Below the pieces are notes generated by a model. It was given only the letters and a program-made list of their open reading frames with translations. It had not been told where the DNA came from and ran no database searches. This document shows positions 53,452 to 63,776 of a DNA stretch of 64,000 bases, piece after piece; position 1 is the first letter of the stretch, and every line of letters starts with the position of its first letter. Where the stretch lies: positions 124,001 through 188,000 of the forward strand of contig ONBG01000004.1 of NCBI GenBank assembly GCA_900316015.1, in the 5' to 3' direction. The DNA is from an uncultured Prevotella sp. (GTDB lineage Bacteria > Bacteroidota > Bacteroidia > Bacteroidales > Bacteroidaceae). The position numbers and the translations under genes are program-made.

Positions 53452-53558
53452 GATTTGAACTTTTATGGTGCAAAGGTAAAAAAAAAATGTGAAACTGGCA
53501 TCTGTCTGTTGGTTTTTTATTAACTTTGCCCTTCGATAGTCAAATCTATTATATTAGT

Positions 53559-55853
53559 ATGGTAAAAATAACAAAAGAGATGGCCCTCGAATATCACGAG
53601 TCTGGCCGTCCTGGAAAAATTGAGGTAAAGCCTACTAAGCCGTATCGTACTCAGACCGACCTTAGTTTGGCGTATTCGCCAGGTGTGGCATATCCCTGTC
53701 TGGAAATCCAGAAGAATCCTGACGATGTGTATAAGTATACGGACAAAGGGAACTTAGTCGCAGTGATCAGCAATGGAACTGCTGTTCTTGGATTAGGTGA
53801 CATCGGTGCCATGAGCGGCAAGCCCGTGATGGAAGGAAAAGGACTGCTTTTCAAGATATATGGAGGCATTGACGTGTTCGATATCGAAGTGAACGAGAAG
53901 GACCCTGAGAAATTCTGTGAGGCCGTGGAGAAGATAGCCCCGTCATTCGGAGGAATCAACTTAGAGGACATCAAGGCCCCTGAATGTTTCTATATTGAGG
54001 AACGCCTGAAGAAAAACTTGGATATCCCTGTCATGCACGACGACCAGCATGGGACGGCTATCATCTCAGCCGCGGGGTTGAAAAACGCCTTGGAAGTGGC
54101 TGGGAAGGATATCTCTCAAGTCAAGATCGTTGTCAACGGCGCAGGCGCCGCTGCCATCTCCTGCACGAAGTTGTATTGTGCCTTAGGCGCTAAGAAGGAA
54201 AACATTGTCATGATCGACTCCAAGGGAGTCATCACCAGCGACCGTGAGAACCTGACTCCCCAGAAGAAACTCTTCGCAACGGATCGCCGCGATGTGCATA
54301 CATTGGGAGAGGCAATCGTGGGTGCTGATGTCTTTGTAGGCTTGTCCAAAGGGAATATCCTGACACAGGACATGATCCGTTCCATGGCTAAGAACCCAAT
54401 CGTTTTCGCCTTGGCCAACCCTGTTCCTGAGATCAGTTATGAGGATGCCATGGCCAGTCGCCCTGATGTCCTGATGTCAACAGGTCGTTCCGACTATCCT
54501 AACCAGATCAATAACGTCATTGGTTTCCCCTATATCTTCCGCGGTGCCCTCGACGTGCACGCCCGTGCCATCAACGAGGAAATGAAGATGGCTGCCGTCC
54601 ATGCCATCGCAGAATTAGCCAAGCAACCTGTGCCGGAGATCGTGAACAGTGTCTACCATGTCACCGACCTGACTTTCGGCCCGAAATATTTTATCCCGAA
54701 GCCTGTCGACCCACGACTGATCACGGAGGTAAGTGCTGCCGTGGCAAAAGCTGCCATCGAGAGTGGTGTGGCCCGTCGCACCATCACCGATTGGGAGGGA
54801 TACAAGAAGCAGTTGAGACAGATGCTCGGTCAGGAGACCAAGCTTACCCGGAAGTTGCATGATACAGCACGTATGCACCCACAGCGTGTCGTATTCGCTG
54901 AAGGCGGGCACCCCACCATGATGAAGGCTGCCGTGCAAGCCAAGCAGGAAGGGATCTGCTACCCGATCCTACTGGGTAATCCCGACCGACTGAACCGACT
55001 GGCTAACCGCCTGAAACTGGATTTGTCTGACATTCAGATCGTTGACATGCGAGCAGACCAGGAGCAAGGTAGGCGTGCTACCTATGCCAAGCACTTGGCA
55101 GAAAAGCGCGCACGCCAAGGCTATACCTTTGAGGAAGCATATGACAAGATGTATGAGCGCAATTACTTCGGCATGTCCATGGTAGAGCAAGGAGATGCGG
55201 ATGCGTTTATCACTGGTCTCTATACGAAGTACTCTAACACCATCAAGGTAGCCAAGGAAGTAGTCGGCATCCAACCCGGGTTCAAGACCTTTGCCGCCAT
55301 GCACATCATCAACACAAAGAAGGGTTGCTACTATATTGCCGACACGCTGATCAACCGCCATCCCGACGAGAATGTCCTCACGGATATCGCACGGCTTGCC
55401 GACCAGACCGTAAGGTTCTTCAATGAGGAGCCTAAGATCGCCATGATCAGCTATTCCAACTTCGGTACTGACGAGGTGGGCAGTCCACAGAAAGTACATA
55501 CCGCTGTCGAGATGCTCCAGAAACAATACCCGGATATGGTCATTGACGGAGAGATGCAGGTGAACTTCGCCCTCAACCGTGAGTTACGGGATGACAAATA
55601 TCCTTTCACCAGACTGAAAGGAAAGGATGTCAACACCATGGTGTTCGCCAACATGAACAGTGCCAACTCCAGCTATAAGCTCCTGCAGTGCCTGGATCCT
55701 GAGGCAGAAATCATCGGCCCGATCCAGATGGGACTGAACCATGCTATCCATTTCACAGACTATGAGAGTTCGGTTCGCGACGTAGTCAACATTACAGCGA
55801 TCGCTTGCATCGATGCTTATGTGGAGAAGTTGAAAAAAAGCAAGAAAGAATAA
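53559..55853 (+). CDS. maeB: NADP-dependent malic enzyme with phosphotransacetylase-like domain
   Basis: A 764-aa MaeB-type enzyme oxidatively decarboxylating malate to pyruvate. Malic domain: TDLSLAYSPGVAYPCLEI, KDxxxxx region, MHDDQHGTAII; NAD(P) domain with KIVVNGAGAAAIS; then a C-terminal ~330-residue phosphotransacetylase-like domain (VVFAEGGHPTMMKAA, PIQMGLNHAIHFTD) of regulatory role. ATG at 53559 (MVKITKEMALEYHESG) is preferred over one 33 bp upstream. A TAACTTTG element lies about 30 bp before it. Full length. Confidence 0.95.
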   Translation: MVKITKEMALEYHESGRPGKIEVKPTKPYRTQTDLSLAYSPGVAYPCLEIQKNPDDVYKYTDKGNLVAVISNGTAVLGLGDIGAMSGKPVMEGKGLLFKIYGGIDVFDIEVNEKDPEKFCEAVEKIAPSFGGINLEDIKAPECFYIEERLKKNLDIPVMHDDQHGTAIISAAGLKNALEVAGKDISQVKIVVNGAGAAAISCTKLYCALGAKKENIVMIDSKGVITSDRENLTPQKKLFATDRRDVHTLGEAIVGADVFVGLSKGNILTQDMIRSMAKNPIVFALANPVPEISYEDAMASRPDVLMSTGRSDYPNQINNVIGFPYIFRGALDVHARAINEEMKMAAVHAIAELAKQPVPEIVNSVYHVTDLTFGPKYFIPKPVDPRLITEVSAAVAKAAIESGVARRTITDWEGYKKQLRQMLGQETKLTRKLHDTARMHPQRVVFAEGGHPTMMKAAVQAKQEGICYPILLGNPDRLNRLANRLKLDLSDIQIVDMRADQEQGRRATYAKHLAEKRARQGYTFEEAYDKMYERNYFGMSMVEQGDADAFITGLYTKYSNTIKVAKEVVGIQPGFKTFAAMHIINTKKGCYYIADTLINRHPDENVLTDIARLADQTVRFFNEEPKIAMISYSNFGTDEVGSPQKVHTAVEMLQKQYPDMVIDGEMQVNFALNRELRDDKYPFTRLKGKDVNTMVFANMNSANSSYKLLQCLDPEAEIIGPIQMGLNHAIHFTDYESSVRDVVNITAIACIDAYVEKLKKSKKE

Positions 55854-55871
55854 GAGTTTCCAATAATCGAG

Positions 55872-55909
55872 AAATGCACATACTCTGCCCGGAGATATGT
55901 GCATTTTTC
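55872..55909 (+). terminator. terminator of maeB
   Basis: AATGCACATA, 13-nt loop, TATGTGCATT followed by a T-rich run. Confidence 0.8.
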
Positions 55910-56052
55910 ATTTTAGCGCACTCCCAAGATCATCACCGGTATCCATGCGGGTGCTCCCTCGCTGATGATTCCCGCGGAGGTCCTCCCCTGTCGAAAGAAG
56001 TTTAATCAAGGTAAGGAGAAAAGAGGAAAACACAAAAATAAGAAGAGATTAT

Positions 56053-56083
56053 TTTGTATATTGACAGATTTGGCGTAAATTTG
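56053..56083 (+). promoter_or_regulatory. promoter of uvrA
   Basis: TTTG (56053-56056), 19-bp spacer, TAAATTTG (56076-56083), 23 bp before the uvrA start codon. Confidence 0.75.
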
Positions 56084-56106
56084 TAGCTTCAACAAAGGAA
56101 TAGAAC

Positions 56107-58929
56107 ATGGATCCATATATTGAGGTAAAAGGAGCGAGGGTAAACAATCTGAAGAATATCAGCTTGAAGATACCTCGCAATCAATTCATTGTCATCGCAG
56201 GGCTCAGTGGTTCGGGCAAGTCATCCCTTGCCTTTGACACGCTCTATGCGGAGGGACAGCGCAGATACGTAGAATCCCTGTCATCGTACGCCCGGCAGTT
56301 CTTAGGGAGAATGAGCAAGCCAGAATGTGACTTCATCAAAGGATTGCCCCCTGCCATTGCCATTGAACAAAAGGTCAACTCGCGGAATCCCCGTTCCACG
56401 GTCGGCACTTCCACGGAAATCTATGAGTACTTGAAATTACTCTATGCCAGGATTGGCAAGACCTACTCGCCGATCTCTGGACAGGAAGTCAAGAAACATT
56501 CCACGGAGGATATCGTGAAGTGCACACAGCAATATGCGCAGGGAACGAAGTTCGTTGTCTTGGCTCCTCTCCATGTCATGGAAGGCAGGTCGCTGCAGAA
56601 ACAGTTGGAAATGGATATCCAGGAAGGATATGTCAGGTTATGCTACAAAGGGGAATTCGTGAGGATTGAGGATTTCTTGGAAGCCCACCACGACCTCAAC
56701 ACGATCAATGCCAAGGATATCTACCTCCTGATAGACAGGATGTCGGTGGACGATGCCAAGGACTCTGTCTCCAGGCTGATCGACTCAGCTGAGACAGCGA
56801 TGTATGAAGGTGACGGAGAATGCAAGCTTATGTTCCTACCCTCCGGCATTACCTATGATTTCTCTACCCGCTTCGAGGCTGACGGCATGAAATTCGAGGA
56901 GCCTAACGACAACATGTTCTCCTTTAACTCCCCTCTGGGCGCATGCCCTACTTGTGAGGGATTCGGCAAGATTATCGGCATTGATGAGAAATTGGTGATC
57001 CCTGACTCTACCTTGAGCGTTTATGACGGATGCGTGCAATGCTGGCATGGGGATAAGATGGGGATCTGGAAGAACGAGTTCTGCAGACGGGCTTCCCAGG
57101 ATGGATTCCCAATCTTCACTCCCTATTACCAGCTCTCGCAAAAGGAAAAGGACATGCTTTGGCATGGTCTTCCGTCTGAGAAGAAAAAGGACATCCACGA
57201 GCAAGTGAGCATTGATGCCTTTTTCCAAATGGTGAAAGAAAACCAATACAAGATACAATACAGGGTGATGATGAGCCGATACAGGGGAAAGACGACATGT
57301 CCTACATGTCATGGAACGCGCTTGAAAAAGGAGGCAACCTGGGTGAAAATCGCAGGGATGAGTATCACCGACTTAGTGGAGATGCCCATTGTCAACCTTA
57401 GGAAATGGTTCCAAGAACTGCAATTGGACGCTCACGACCAAGAGGTTGCGAAACGATTGCTGACGGAAATCAATAATAGGTTGCAGTTTCTGTTGGATGT
57501 GGGCCTAGGATATCTGACCTTGAACCGGATGTCTAACACCTTGTCTGGCGGCGAGAGTCAGCGCATTAACCTGACCACATCCTTAGGAAGCTCACTGGTC
57601 GGTTCTCTCTATATCTTGGATGAGCCCAGTATCGGTCTGCACAGCCGTGACACAGGATTGCTGATCCACGTCTTGAAAGAATTGCAGTCATTAGGGAATA
57701 CGGTGATCGTGGTGGAACATGACAAGGAGATCATGAGAGCTGCCGATTATTTGATCGACATTGGTCCTAAGGCCGGTCGCTTAGGAGGAGAAGTGGTCTT
57801 CCAGGGCAAAGCATCGGAAATCACGAAAGCAGCTTTGGAGAAATACCCCAATAGCTATACAGTCAAATACCTGACCGGGGTGGAGACCATCGACGTTCCG
57901 ACCTCACGGCGTACATGGAATAAGTGTATCGAGCTGAAAGGAGCACGGATGAACAATCTCCGGGGCATCAACGTCAAGATTCCATTGAATGTCATGACCG
58001 TTGTCACGGGTGTCAGTGGCAGTGGAAAGTCTACCTTGATCAAGGGTATCCTATATCCAGCCTTGAAAAGGCACTTAGATGAGGTTGCTGATTTCCCAGG
58101 GGAATACCTGTCTTTAGAGGGAGATTGGAAGTCGATCCATCATGTGGAATTCGTCGACCAAAATCCCATCGGCAAGAGCACGCGATCCAATCCTGCCACC
58201 TATGTCAAGGCATATGATGCTATCCGGCAGCTCTTTGCCGAACAGCCCCTGGCCAAGCAAATGGGGTATACATCGCAATACTTCTCTTTCAATGCGGAGG
58301 GAGGACGCTGTGAAGAATGCAAGGGAGCCGGTGTCATAACGGTGGAAATGCAATTCATGGCCGACTTAGTCTTAGAGTGTGAAGCTTGTCATGGCAAGCG
58401 GTTCAAACGAGAAATCTTAGACGTCAAATACGAGGGGAAGGATATCAACGATGTATTGAATATGACGGTATCAGAGGCGATCGAATTCTTCGGTTCTCAT
58501 CACCAAAAAACCATTGTCAACCGATTGGCTCCTTTAGAGGAAGTGGGATTGGGCTATATCAAATTAGGGCAAAGCTCCTCCACGTTGTCTGGAGGAGAGA
58601 ACCAACGCGTCAAGTTAGCGTACTATATCGGTCAAGAAGTAGCTGAGCCTACCCTTTTCATCTTTGACGAGCCCACGACAGGCCTTCACTTCCATGACAT
58701 CAAAAAATTGCTCCATGCCTTCGATGCCCTGATCGAAAGAGGGCATTCCGTCCTGATCATCGAGCATAATATGGATGTAATCAAGTGCGCGGACTATGTC
58801 ATTGACCTTGGTCCAGAGGGAGGTGACCGTGGCGGAAACCTCGTCTGTGAAGGGACACCGGAAGAAATTGCCCAATGCAAGAAAAGCATAACGGGGAAAT
58901 TCCTAAAAGAAGAACTCAAGAAGGAATGA
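56107..58929 (+). CDS. uvrA: excinuclease ABC subunit A
   Basis: A 940-aa damage-recognition ATPase of nucleotide excision repair. Two ABC cassettes: Walker A GLSGSGKSSLAFDTLYAEGQ and GVSGSGKSTLIKGIL; signatures LSGGESQRINL and LSGGENQRVKLA; zinc modules CPTCEGFG, CPTCHGTRL, CEECKGAGVI, CEACHGKRF. Length is normal. The stop overlaps the start of the downstream glycosyltransferase as ATGA, so the two are co-transcribed. Confidence 0.98.
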   Translation: MDPYIEVKGARVNNLKNISLKIPRNQFIVIAGLSGSGKSSLAFDTLYAEGQRRYVESLSSYARQFLGRMSKPECDFIKGLPPAIAIEQKVNSRNPRSTVGTSTEIYEYLKLLYARIGKTYSPISGQEVKKHSTEDIVKCTQQYAQGTKFVVLAPLHVMEGRSLQKQLEMDIQEGYVRLCYKGEFVRIEDFLEAHHDLNTINAKDIYLLIDRMSVDDAKDSVSRLIDSAETAMYEGDGECKLMFLPSGITYDFSTRFEADGMKFEEPNDNMFSFNSPLGACPTCEGFGKIIGIDEKLVIPDSTLSVYDGCVQCWHGDKMGIWKNEFCRRASQDGFPIFTPYYQLSQKEKDMLWHGLPSEKKKDIHEQVSIDAFFQMVKENQYKIQYRVMMSRYRGKTTCPTCHGTRLKKEATWVKIAGMSITDLVEMPIVNLRKWFQELQLDAHDQEVAKRLLTEINNRLQFLLDVGLGYLTLNRMSNTLSGGESQRINLTTSLGSSLVGSLYILDEPSIGLHSRDTGLLIHVLKELQSLGNTVIVVEHDKEIMRAADYLIDIGPKAGRLGGEVVFQGKASEITKAALEKYPNSYTVKYLTGVETIDVPTSRRTWNKCIELKGARMNNLRGINVKIPLNVMTVVTGVSGSGKSTLIKGILYPALKRHLDEVADFPGEYLSLEGDWKSIHHVEFVDQNPIGKSTRSNPATYVKAYDAIRQLFAEQPLAKQMGYTSQYFSFNAEGGRCEECKGAGVITVEMQFMADLVLECEACHGKRFKREILDVKYEGKDINDVLNMTVSEAIEFFGSHHQKTIVNRLAPLEEVGLGYIKLGQSSSTLSGGENQRVKLAYYIGQEVAEPTLFIFDEPTTGLHFHDIKKLLHAFDALIERGHSVLIIEHNMDVIKCADYVIDLGPEGGDRGGNLVCEGTPEEIAQCKKSITGKFLKEELKKE

Positions 58930-59813
58930 AATCTGAGGTCTCCATACTCATCCCTACTTACAACCATGTATGTGTGGAAATGGTGCAGGAGCTGTCAACG
59001 CAGGCTCTTCAAGTTGAGGGCTTGGCGTTTGAGGTGCTCGTGGGGGATGATGGCTCGACCAATAGGGAATCCATCCTGAAGAACCGTAGGATCAATACCT
59101 TTGCTCACTGCCATTATATTGAGAACACGATTAATTTGGGCAGGGCCGCTATCCGCAACCAATTAGCGAAAATGGCGCGTTACCGATGGTTGCTCTTCGT
59201 CGATAGTGACATGACCATCTGCTCCACGCAGTTCCTAAAACAGTATCTTGATGCTGACCCTTCCCTCTCCGTGATCTGTGGAGGGTATAAGGTGATCGGG
59301 GATAACGCACACTACAAGAGCAACCTTAGATATCGGTATGAAAGCAAGTCAGGCAAGAAAAGGGAGTTGGATCAACGCCAGAAATCACCTTATCAGCATT
59401 TCAGTACTGCCAATTTCATGATTTCCCGCAACGTGATGTTGGCACATCCATTTGATAGTCGGCTTAAAGAGTATGGATATGAAGACGTGCTTTTGGGGAA
59501 GACACTGCAAGAAAACCAGGTAGCGATGGCACACATCCATAATCCCGTAGGCTTTGAAGACTTTGAGGAGAATGAGGATTTTCTGAAGAAAACAGAAGAA
59601 GGCATACGTACCTTGAAGTCCTTTCAACAAGACCTGCAAGGATACTCGAGGCTGTTGGGCATCGTCCATTTTATGGAAAGAATCCATTTGGATACGATCT
59701 ACACGATATTGTTTCGGTCAATGAGAGCCTATTGGAGGAAGAACCTGTGCAGTGCAAGCCCTTCCCTCATGCTCTTTCAGTTATATAAGATTGGCTATTA
59801 TTTCAGTTCGTAG
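58926..59813 (+). CDS. family 2 glycosyltransferase
   Basis: A 295-aa GT-A fold transferase: SEVSILIPTYNHVCVEMV, VGDDGSTN, the DxD-type LLFVDSDMTI and the C-terminal GYEDVLLGKTLQEN (acceptor ED motif). Donor and acceptor are unknown. ATG at 58926 overlaps the uvrA stop (ATGA). It ends 16 bp inside the convergent metallo-hydrolase gene. A longer frame from 58875 would overlap uvrA more and lacks support. Confidence 0.9.
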   Translation: MKSEVSILIPTYNHVCVEMVQELSTQALQVEGLAFEVLVGDDGSTNRESILKNRRINTFAHCHYIENTINLGRAAIRNQLAKMARYRWLLFVDSDMTICSTQFLKQYLDADPSLSVICGGYKVIGDNAHYKSNLRYRYESKSGKKRELDQRQKSPYQHFSTANFMISRNVMLAHPFDSRLKEYGYEDVLLGKTLQENQVAMAHIHNPVGFEDFEENEDFLKKTEEGIRTLKSFQQDLQGYSRLLGIVHFMERIHLDTIYTILFRSMRAYWRKNLCSASPSLMLFQLYKIGYYFSS

Positions 59814-60601
59814 ATGCCAGAAGGTGCCTGCCTCTTGAGCACATCCAATAAGAAGTCCTTCCCTACGACAATCCCATTGTCATGCAAGTCACTCTCCACG
59901 GTCAGCTTGGCAAGCTCCGGATGGTTATTATGGTCACTCAGATGGCACAGCCATACATGCTTCAACTTTGGGGTGGCATATCCAATCAATGCTTGTGCAC
60001 ATTCATGGTTACTCAAATGACCTAACTTTCCCCTCACCCTGTCTTGTAAAGTACGGGGATAAGGACCGTTCCTGAGCATCTCCTCATCATGGTTTGCCTC
60101 TATCACCAAATAATTGGCATCACTGATAAACTCTTGCATGTGAGGCTTGATCTCCCCTGCATCCGTAATCAGGCAGAAGACCACATCACCGTATTCTATC
60201 TTATAGCCCACATTATCTTTACTGTCATGGGGGACATCAAAAGAGGTAACCGTGAATTCCCCTACTTTCAAGGAAGTTCCTTTTTCTATGATACGCACTA
60301 AGGACGGGTCTATTTTCTTCTTGACGCAGAAGTTCTCCCGTATGCCTTCGTGCACTTTCTTCGTGGCATATACCGGCAATTGATATTTCATACTTAGGCT
60401 CCCTACCGACCGGACATGGTCGGCATGGTCATGGGTGATCAAGATATTCTTGATGCTTGACATCTTCAAGCCATATTCATCGAAATGTTTTTTCAACCGT
60501 CTCAGTCCGACTCCTACATCAATTAAGAGCCCATCGGTCTCTGTAAAAAGGAAATAGCAATTACCACTACTACCACTACCGAAGCAAATAAATCTCAGCA
60601 T
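59798..60601 (-). CDS. MBL-fold metallo-hydrolase
   Basis: A 267-aa metallo-beta-lactamase-fold protein of the YycJ/WalJ type. It starts FICFGSGSSGNCYFL, and the metal site is THDHADHVRS with VPHDSKDNVGY, VIEANHD and CHLSDHNNHPE later. Members are single-stranded DNA 5' exonuclease-like or regulatory hydrolases. Full length; convergent overlap with the glycosyltransferase. Confidence 0.92.
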   Translation of the reverse strand: MLRFICFGSGSSGNCYFLFTETDGLLIDVGVGLRRLKKHFDEYGLKMSSIKNILITHDHADHVRSVGSLSMKYQLPVYATKKVHEGIRENFCVKKKIDPSLVRIIEKGTSLKVGEFTVTSFDVPHDSKDNVGYKIEYGDVVFCLITDAGEIKPHMQEFISDANYLVIEANHDEEMLRNGPYPRTLQDRVRGKLGHLSNHECAQALIGYATPKLKHVWLCHLSDHNNHPELAKLTVESDLHDNGIVVGKDFLLDVLKRQAPSGIYELK

Positions 60602-60689
60602 CTATCGTTCAAATTTATGACAAAATTAAGCAAATCCTGTGACATTACAAAGTATTTTGAGTACCTTTGTCCAAATTTAAACATTCAAC

Positions 60690-61139
60690 ATGAAAATTAA
60701 TCGTTTGAAATGCATTGCCATGGGACTGCTTTCACTGATGGTTTCCTGTGGGCAACAGGGCAGTGAGCGGCAGTTGAAGGAGAATGTCGATTCCTTTGCG
60801 ACACACTATTTCAACTGGCAGTTTGAGCAAGCAATCCCCTATTGCACGCCCACATCTAAGGTTTGGCTGCAGTTTGCGGCGTCGAATGTCCACTCTGAGG
60901 ACATCGATGTCTTGAGGAACCGCGATGAGGGTGCATCTATCGAATTAGGAGAGATCCATGATACAGACAACGACTCCATAGCCTATATAGACCTGACCGT
61001 TAGGAATTATGTCAGGATGGATACCATCGGAAAGCCTGCGCAAGTCATAGAGGAAGACCAATATAGCATCCCCCTCCTCTACCAAAATGAGCAATGGAAA
61101 GTCGATCTCAAAGGCATGCCACGGTGGAAGAAGCACTAA
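60690..61139 (+). CDS. small lipoprotein, unknown
   Basis: A 149-aa lipoprotein: signal MKINRLKCIAMGLLSLMVSC with Cys at residue 20 as lipidation site, then a cystatin/NTF2-like short domain (FATHYFNWQFEQAIPYCTP, AYIDLTVRNYVRMD, NEQWKVDLKGMPRW). This resembles DUF4878-type NTF2-like folds. TACCTTTG lies about 25 bp upstream. Convergent with and overlapping the tamL end by 4 bp. Role unknown. Confidence 0.82.
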   Translation: MKINRLKCIAMGLLSLMVSCGQQGSERQLKENVDSFATHYFNWQFEQAIPYCTPTSKVWLQFAASNVHSEDIDVLRNRDEGASIELGEIHDTDNDSIAYIDLTVRNYVRMDTIGKPAQVIEEDQYSIPLLYQNEQWKVDLKGMPRWKKH

Positions 61140-63397
61140 AAAGGCAATCCCACGGCAAAGTGAAAGCAGAAATCCCGACTGAAATCGGGATGGATAATGG
61201 CATAATGCTCCTTCTGATTTTCATAAGCAGGGTTGATGGCTTTCATACCAAAGTCGAAACGCAAGATAAAATAGTCAAAATTCAACCTGAGCCCTAACCC
61301 ATAGGCAACGGCGATCTGCTTATAGAACTGATTCCACTGAAACTGTCCGCCGGGTTGCTCCTCATAATTTCGGATCGTCCAGATATTACCGGCATCCACG
61401 AATGCAGCGCCATAGAACTTCCAAAAGAGGAAAGTTCGCATCTCGGCATTCAAGTCCAGCTTCACGTCTCCTGTCTGATTGATAAAGTCAATGATTCCAT
61501 CTGTTCCCTTGAATTTACCAGGCCCCAATTCCCTGACTCCCCAGCCACGGACAGAGTTGGCACCTCCTGAGAAATATCGTTTCTCAAAAGGAAGGATAGT
61601 ACTATTCCCATAAGGATACGCAATGCCTAAGTCGGCATGCAATGCCAAGGCATTATGGGCATCAAAACGGATGAGATGGGTATAATCGAAGTCAAATTTC
61701 ACATATTGTGCGTAAGCAATATTGAACAAAGTATACTGCCTATTCTCGTTCTTCGAACTCCCCAAGAGATGCGAGAACGCGTTCAGTACATTGCCTGCCG
61801 TCTCGAAATTAGCCTTAATAGCATCTACATTATTATTATAGGTAATGCCAAATCCTGTCTTCATGATAAACAAGTCCTCATAATTGTACCTGAGGATAGC
61901 ATTCCGATTGCTGACACTATCTAAGTAATCGTGCTTGAAAGTCTCGCTGATCCATGGCATATAGACATAGTTCATGTCCAACAAGTCGATCCGATAAGCA
62001 AGGTTCCTGTGCGGTTCGCTCCAACGATACCTCCACGCTGTTGAGAAAACACGCCTGTGAAACTCTGGCCTGTTCTGTAAGTCCCATGACAATGACAACT
62101 CGGAAGTGGCGTTGACGTTCTTGATAAAGTGACGGGACAAGAATGGCGCGACTAAATAAGGGAATGCGAGCTTACTCTCAATACTGTATTCCTCGTAGTT
62201 TTGGTTGGAATAGCCTTCCAACCCCGTGATCGCCTCAAAAGCTCCGCGCAACTCAACACTGAACGTCTCGCTTCCCCGGAAAAGGTTCCGGTTCTCATAC
62301 GTCAAGGACGCTGCCGCTCCTAAGTCACCTGCGGTATTGGTTCCCTCGGGCTGGAAAGAAATCGTGGATGGCTTATTGGTACTGATTTGAATATCGCAGT
62401 CGAGCAACATAGAGTCTGGATGCTCTGAGAAATGGATACTCGTGAACTTCACATCCTGTAATCTGGCGAAGTTATTATAGGTCTTCTGCAAGTCAGAAGC
62501 ACTGAACGGTTGCCCAGCGGTAATGGCGGTTGTCCTTTCCAAGACCTTCCGCCGCAGGTGGATACGATCGCTATCGCCACTGAGATAATTGATCTTGTTA
62601 ATATAATATTGAGGGTGGTTCGTCTCAGGACTGTCATTCGTCGGACGATATTTCAGCAGGTGCAAGATGATGTTCACCCCGTCCTTCGATTGTGTGGAAT
62701 CAGCACTATACTGTATGAAGTCCTTATGGAACCGATAATATCCATTGTCATTCAGGATCTTTGTGATCCTTTTCCTTTCCTCATCCAATTTCTCAACCGT
62801 GAACTTGGTGCCCGAGTGAAGCCCTTGTGCCTTGGGATTATCCAAGTCGAGGAGACGGGCAATCGCCGTGTCTTGTATGTCATATTGGATATGATGGATA
62901 TAATAGGGGTCACCAGGATGAAGGATATAGATCGCCTTAAGCTTTTTCCCCTTGACCTTCGTCTCAAGGGTGACCGACGAGTTCATATACCCCATGTTCT
63001 GCATGGCGGTCTTAAGGTCCTCACAAGAAAGCCTCGCTTGTACCGTATCATAAACGACCGGCTTCTGCCCGATATGAGTTAAAGTTCTATTAATCCATTT
63101 CGTCGTGTCCGTTCCTGCCAACGCATAAGTGCCCAAAGGGATCTTGAAAAGCGAGAACCATTTAGAATTTGCTTTCTGACGAATATAGGGCTGAAGGACA
63201 GAGGGATCGAAATGCTTTGTGTCAGATTTAATTTGTACCTTTTCCAACATATACTTCTCATCCGGAACAAACTTGGTCGCAGAGCATGCGCCGATGATCA
63301 GAACAAACAAGACGCAGGCAATGCCAGAGAAGAAGTAACGGACAATTGCATGATGACCCGTTATAGGGATTGTTGGAATTTTCAATTCAAATCTCAT
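61136..63397 (-). CDS. tamL: translocation and assembly module lipoprotein TamL (Omp85)
   Basis: A ~753-aa outer-membrane Omp85-superfamily protein. Lipoprotein signal VLFVLIIGACSATKF (Cys ~24), POTRA domains in the first ~400 residues (KMYLEK-like, VYDTVQARLSCEDLKTAM, GVNIILHLLKYRP), then a 16-strand barrel with the L6 motif SGGANSVRGWGVRELGPG and terminal strand FHFAVGLPF. In Bacteroidetes TamL replaces TamA with TamB. ATG at 63397 (MRFELKIP) is likely because the promoter's predicted start site is only a few bases upstream; ATG 63403 overlaps it. Confidence 0.9.
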   Translation of the reverse strand: MRFELKIPTIPITGHHAIVRYFFSGIACVLFVLIIGACSATKFVPDEKYMLEKVQIKSDTKHFDPSVLQPYIRQKANSKWFSLFKIPLGTYALAGTDTTKWINRTLTHIGQKPVVYDTVQARLSCEDLKTAMQNMGYMNSSVTLETKVKGKKLKAIYILHPGDPYYIHHIQYDIQDTAIARLLDLDNPKAQGLHSGTKFTVEKLDEERKRITKILNDNGYYRFHKDFIQYSADSTQSKDGVNIILHLLKYRPTNDSPETNHPQYYINKINYLSGDSDRIHLRRKVLERTTAITAGQPFSASDLQKTYNNFARLQDVKFTSIHFSEHPDSMLLDCDIQISTNKPSTISFQPEGTNTAGDLGAAASLTYENRNLFRGSETFSVELRGAFEAITGLEGYSNQNYEEYSIESKLAFPYLVAPFLSRHFIKNVNATSELSLSWDLQNRPEFHRRVFSTAWRYRWSEPHRNLAYRIDLLDMNYVYMPWISETFKHDYLDSVSNRNAILRYNYEDLFIMKTGFGITYNNNVDAIKANFETAGNVLNAFSHLLGSSKNENRQYTLFNIAYAQYVKFDFDYTHLIRFDAHNALALHADLGIAYPYGNSTILPFEKRYFSGGANSVRGWGVRELGPGKFKGTDGIIDFINQTGDVKLDLNAEMRTFLFWKFYGAAFVDAGNIWTIRNYEEQPGGQFQWNQFYKQIAVAYGLGLRLNFDYFILRFDFGMKAINPAYENQKEHYAIIHPDFSRDFCFHFAVGLPF

Positions 63398-63404
63398 TTG
63401 CATG

Positions 63405-63435
63405 CAAAGATACTGCAAATCGAGAGAAATACAAA
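63405..63435 (-). promoter_or_regulatory. promoter of tamL within the 88-bp repeat
   Basis: Minus strand: TTTG (63432-63435), 19-bp spacer, TATCTTTG (63405-63412), formed by the gene-proximal repeat copy; the tamL start codon at 63397 is 7 bp away, so the mRNA may be leaderless or nearly so. Confidence 0.7.
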
Positions 63436-63654
63436 AGAAACGAATGTTTATTTTTATTTCCGAGATGCAGCGTATCTTCATGGTTCCATCCTTAAAGATA
63501 CTGCAAATCGAGAGAAATACAAAAGAAACGAATGTTTATTTTTATTTCCGAGATGAAGCGTATCTTCATGGTTCCAACCTTAAAGATACTGCAAATCGAG
63601 AGAAATACAAAAGAAACGAATGTTTATTTTTATTTCCGAGATGCAGCGTATTTT
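63407..63654 (-). repeat. three tandem copies of the 88-bp palindromic, promoter-bearing repeat
   Basis: 72-bp imperfect palindromes at 63407-63478, 63495-63566 and 63583-63654, joined by 16-bp linkers (minus strand TAAGGTTGGAACCATG). They are near-identical to the two copies at 15440-15616 but inverted relative to them. Only the copy nearest tamL ends TATCTTTG; the others read TATCTTTA, the same pattern as at 15 kb. Confidence 0.93.
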
Positions 63655-63776
63655 CAACGGTGCTCACCTTAAGATTAGGTAAATCATGTAAATTTCAAAA
63701 CAAAGTTTGCTAAATTATTCCCCACTTCCCTTGTTTATCATCTAAAATTAGTATTTTTGCATATCATTAATGCAAT

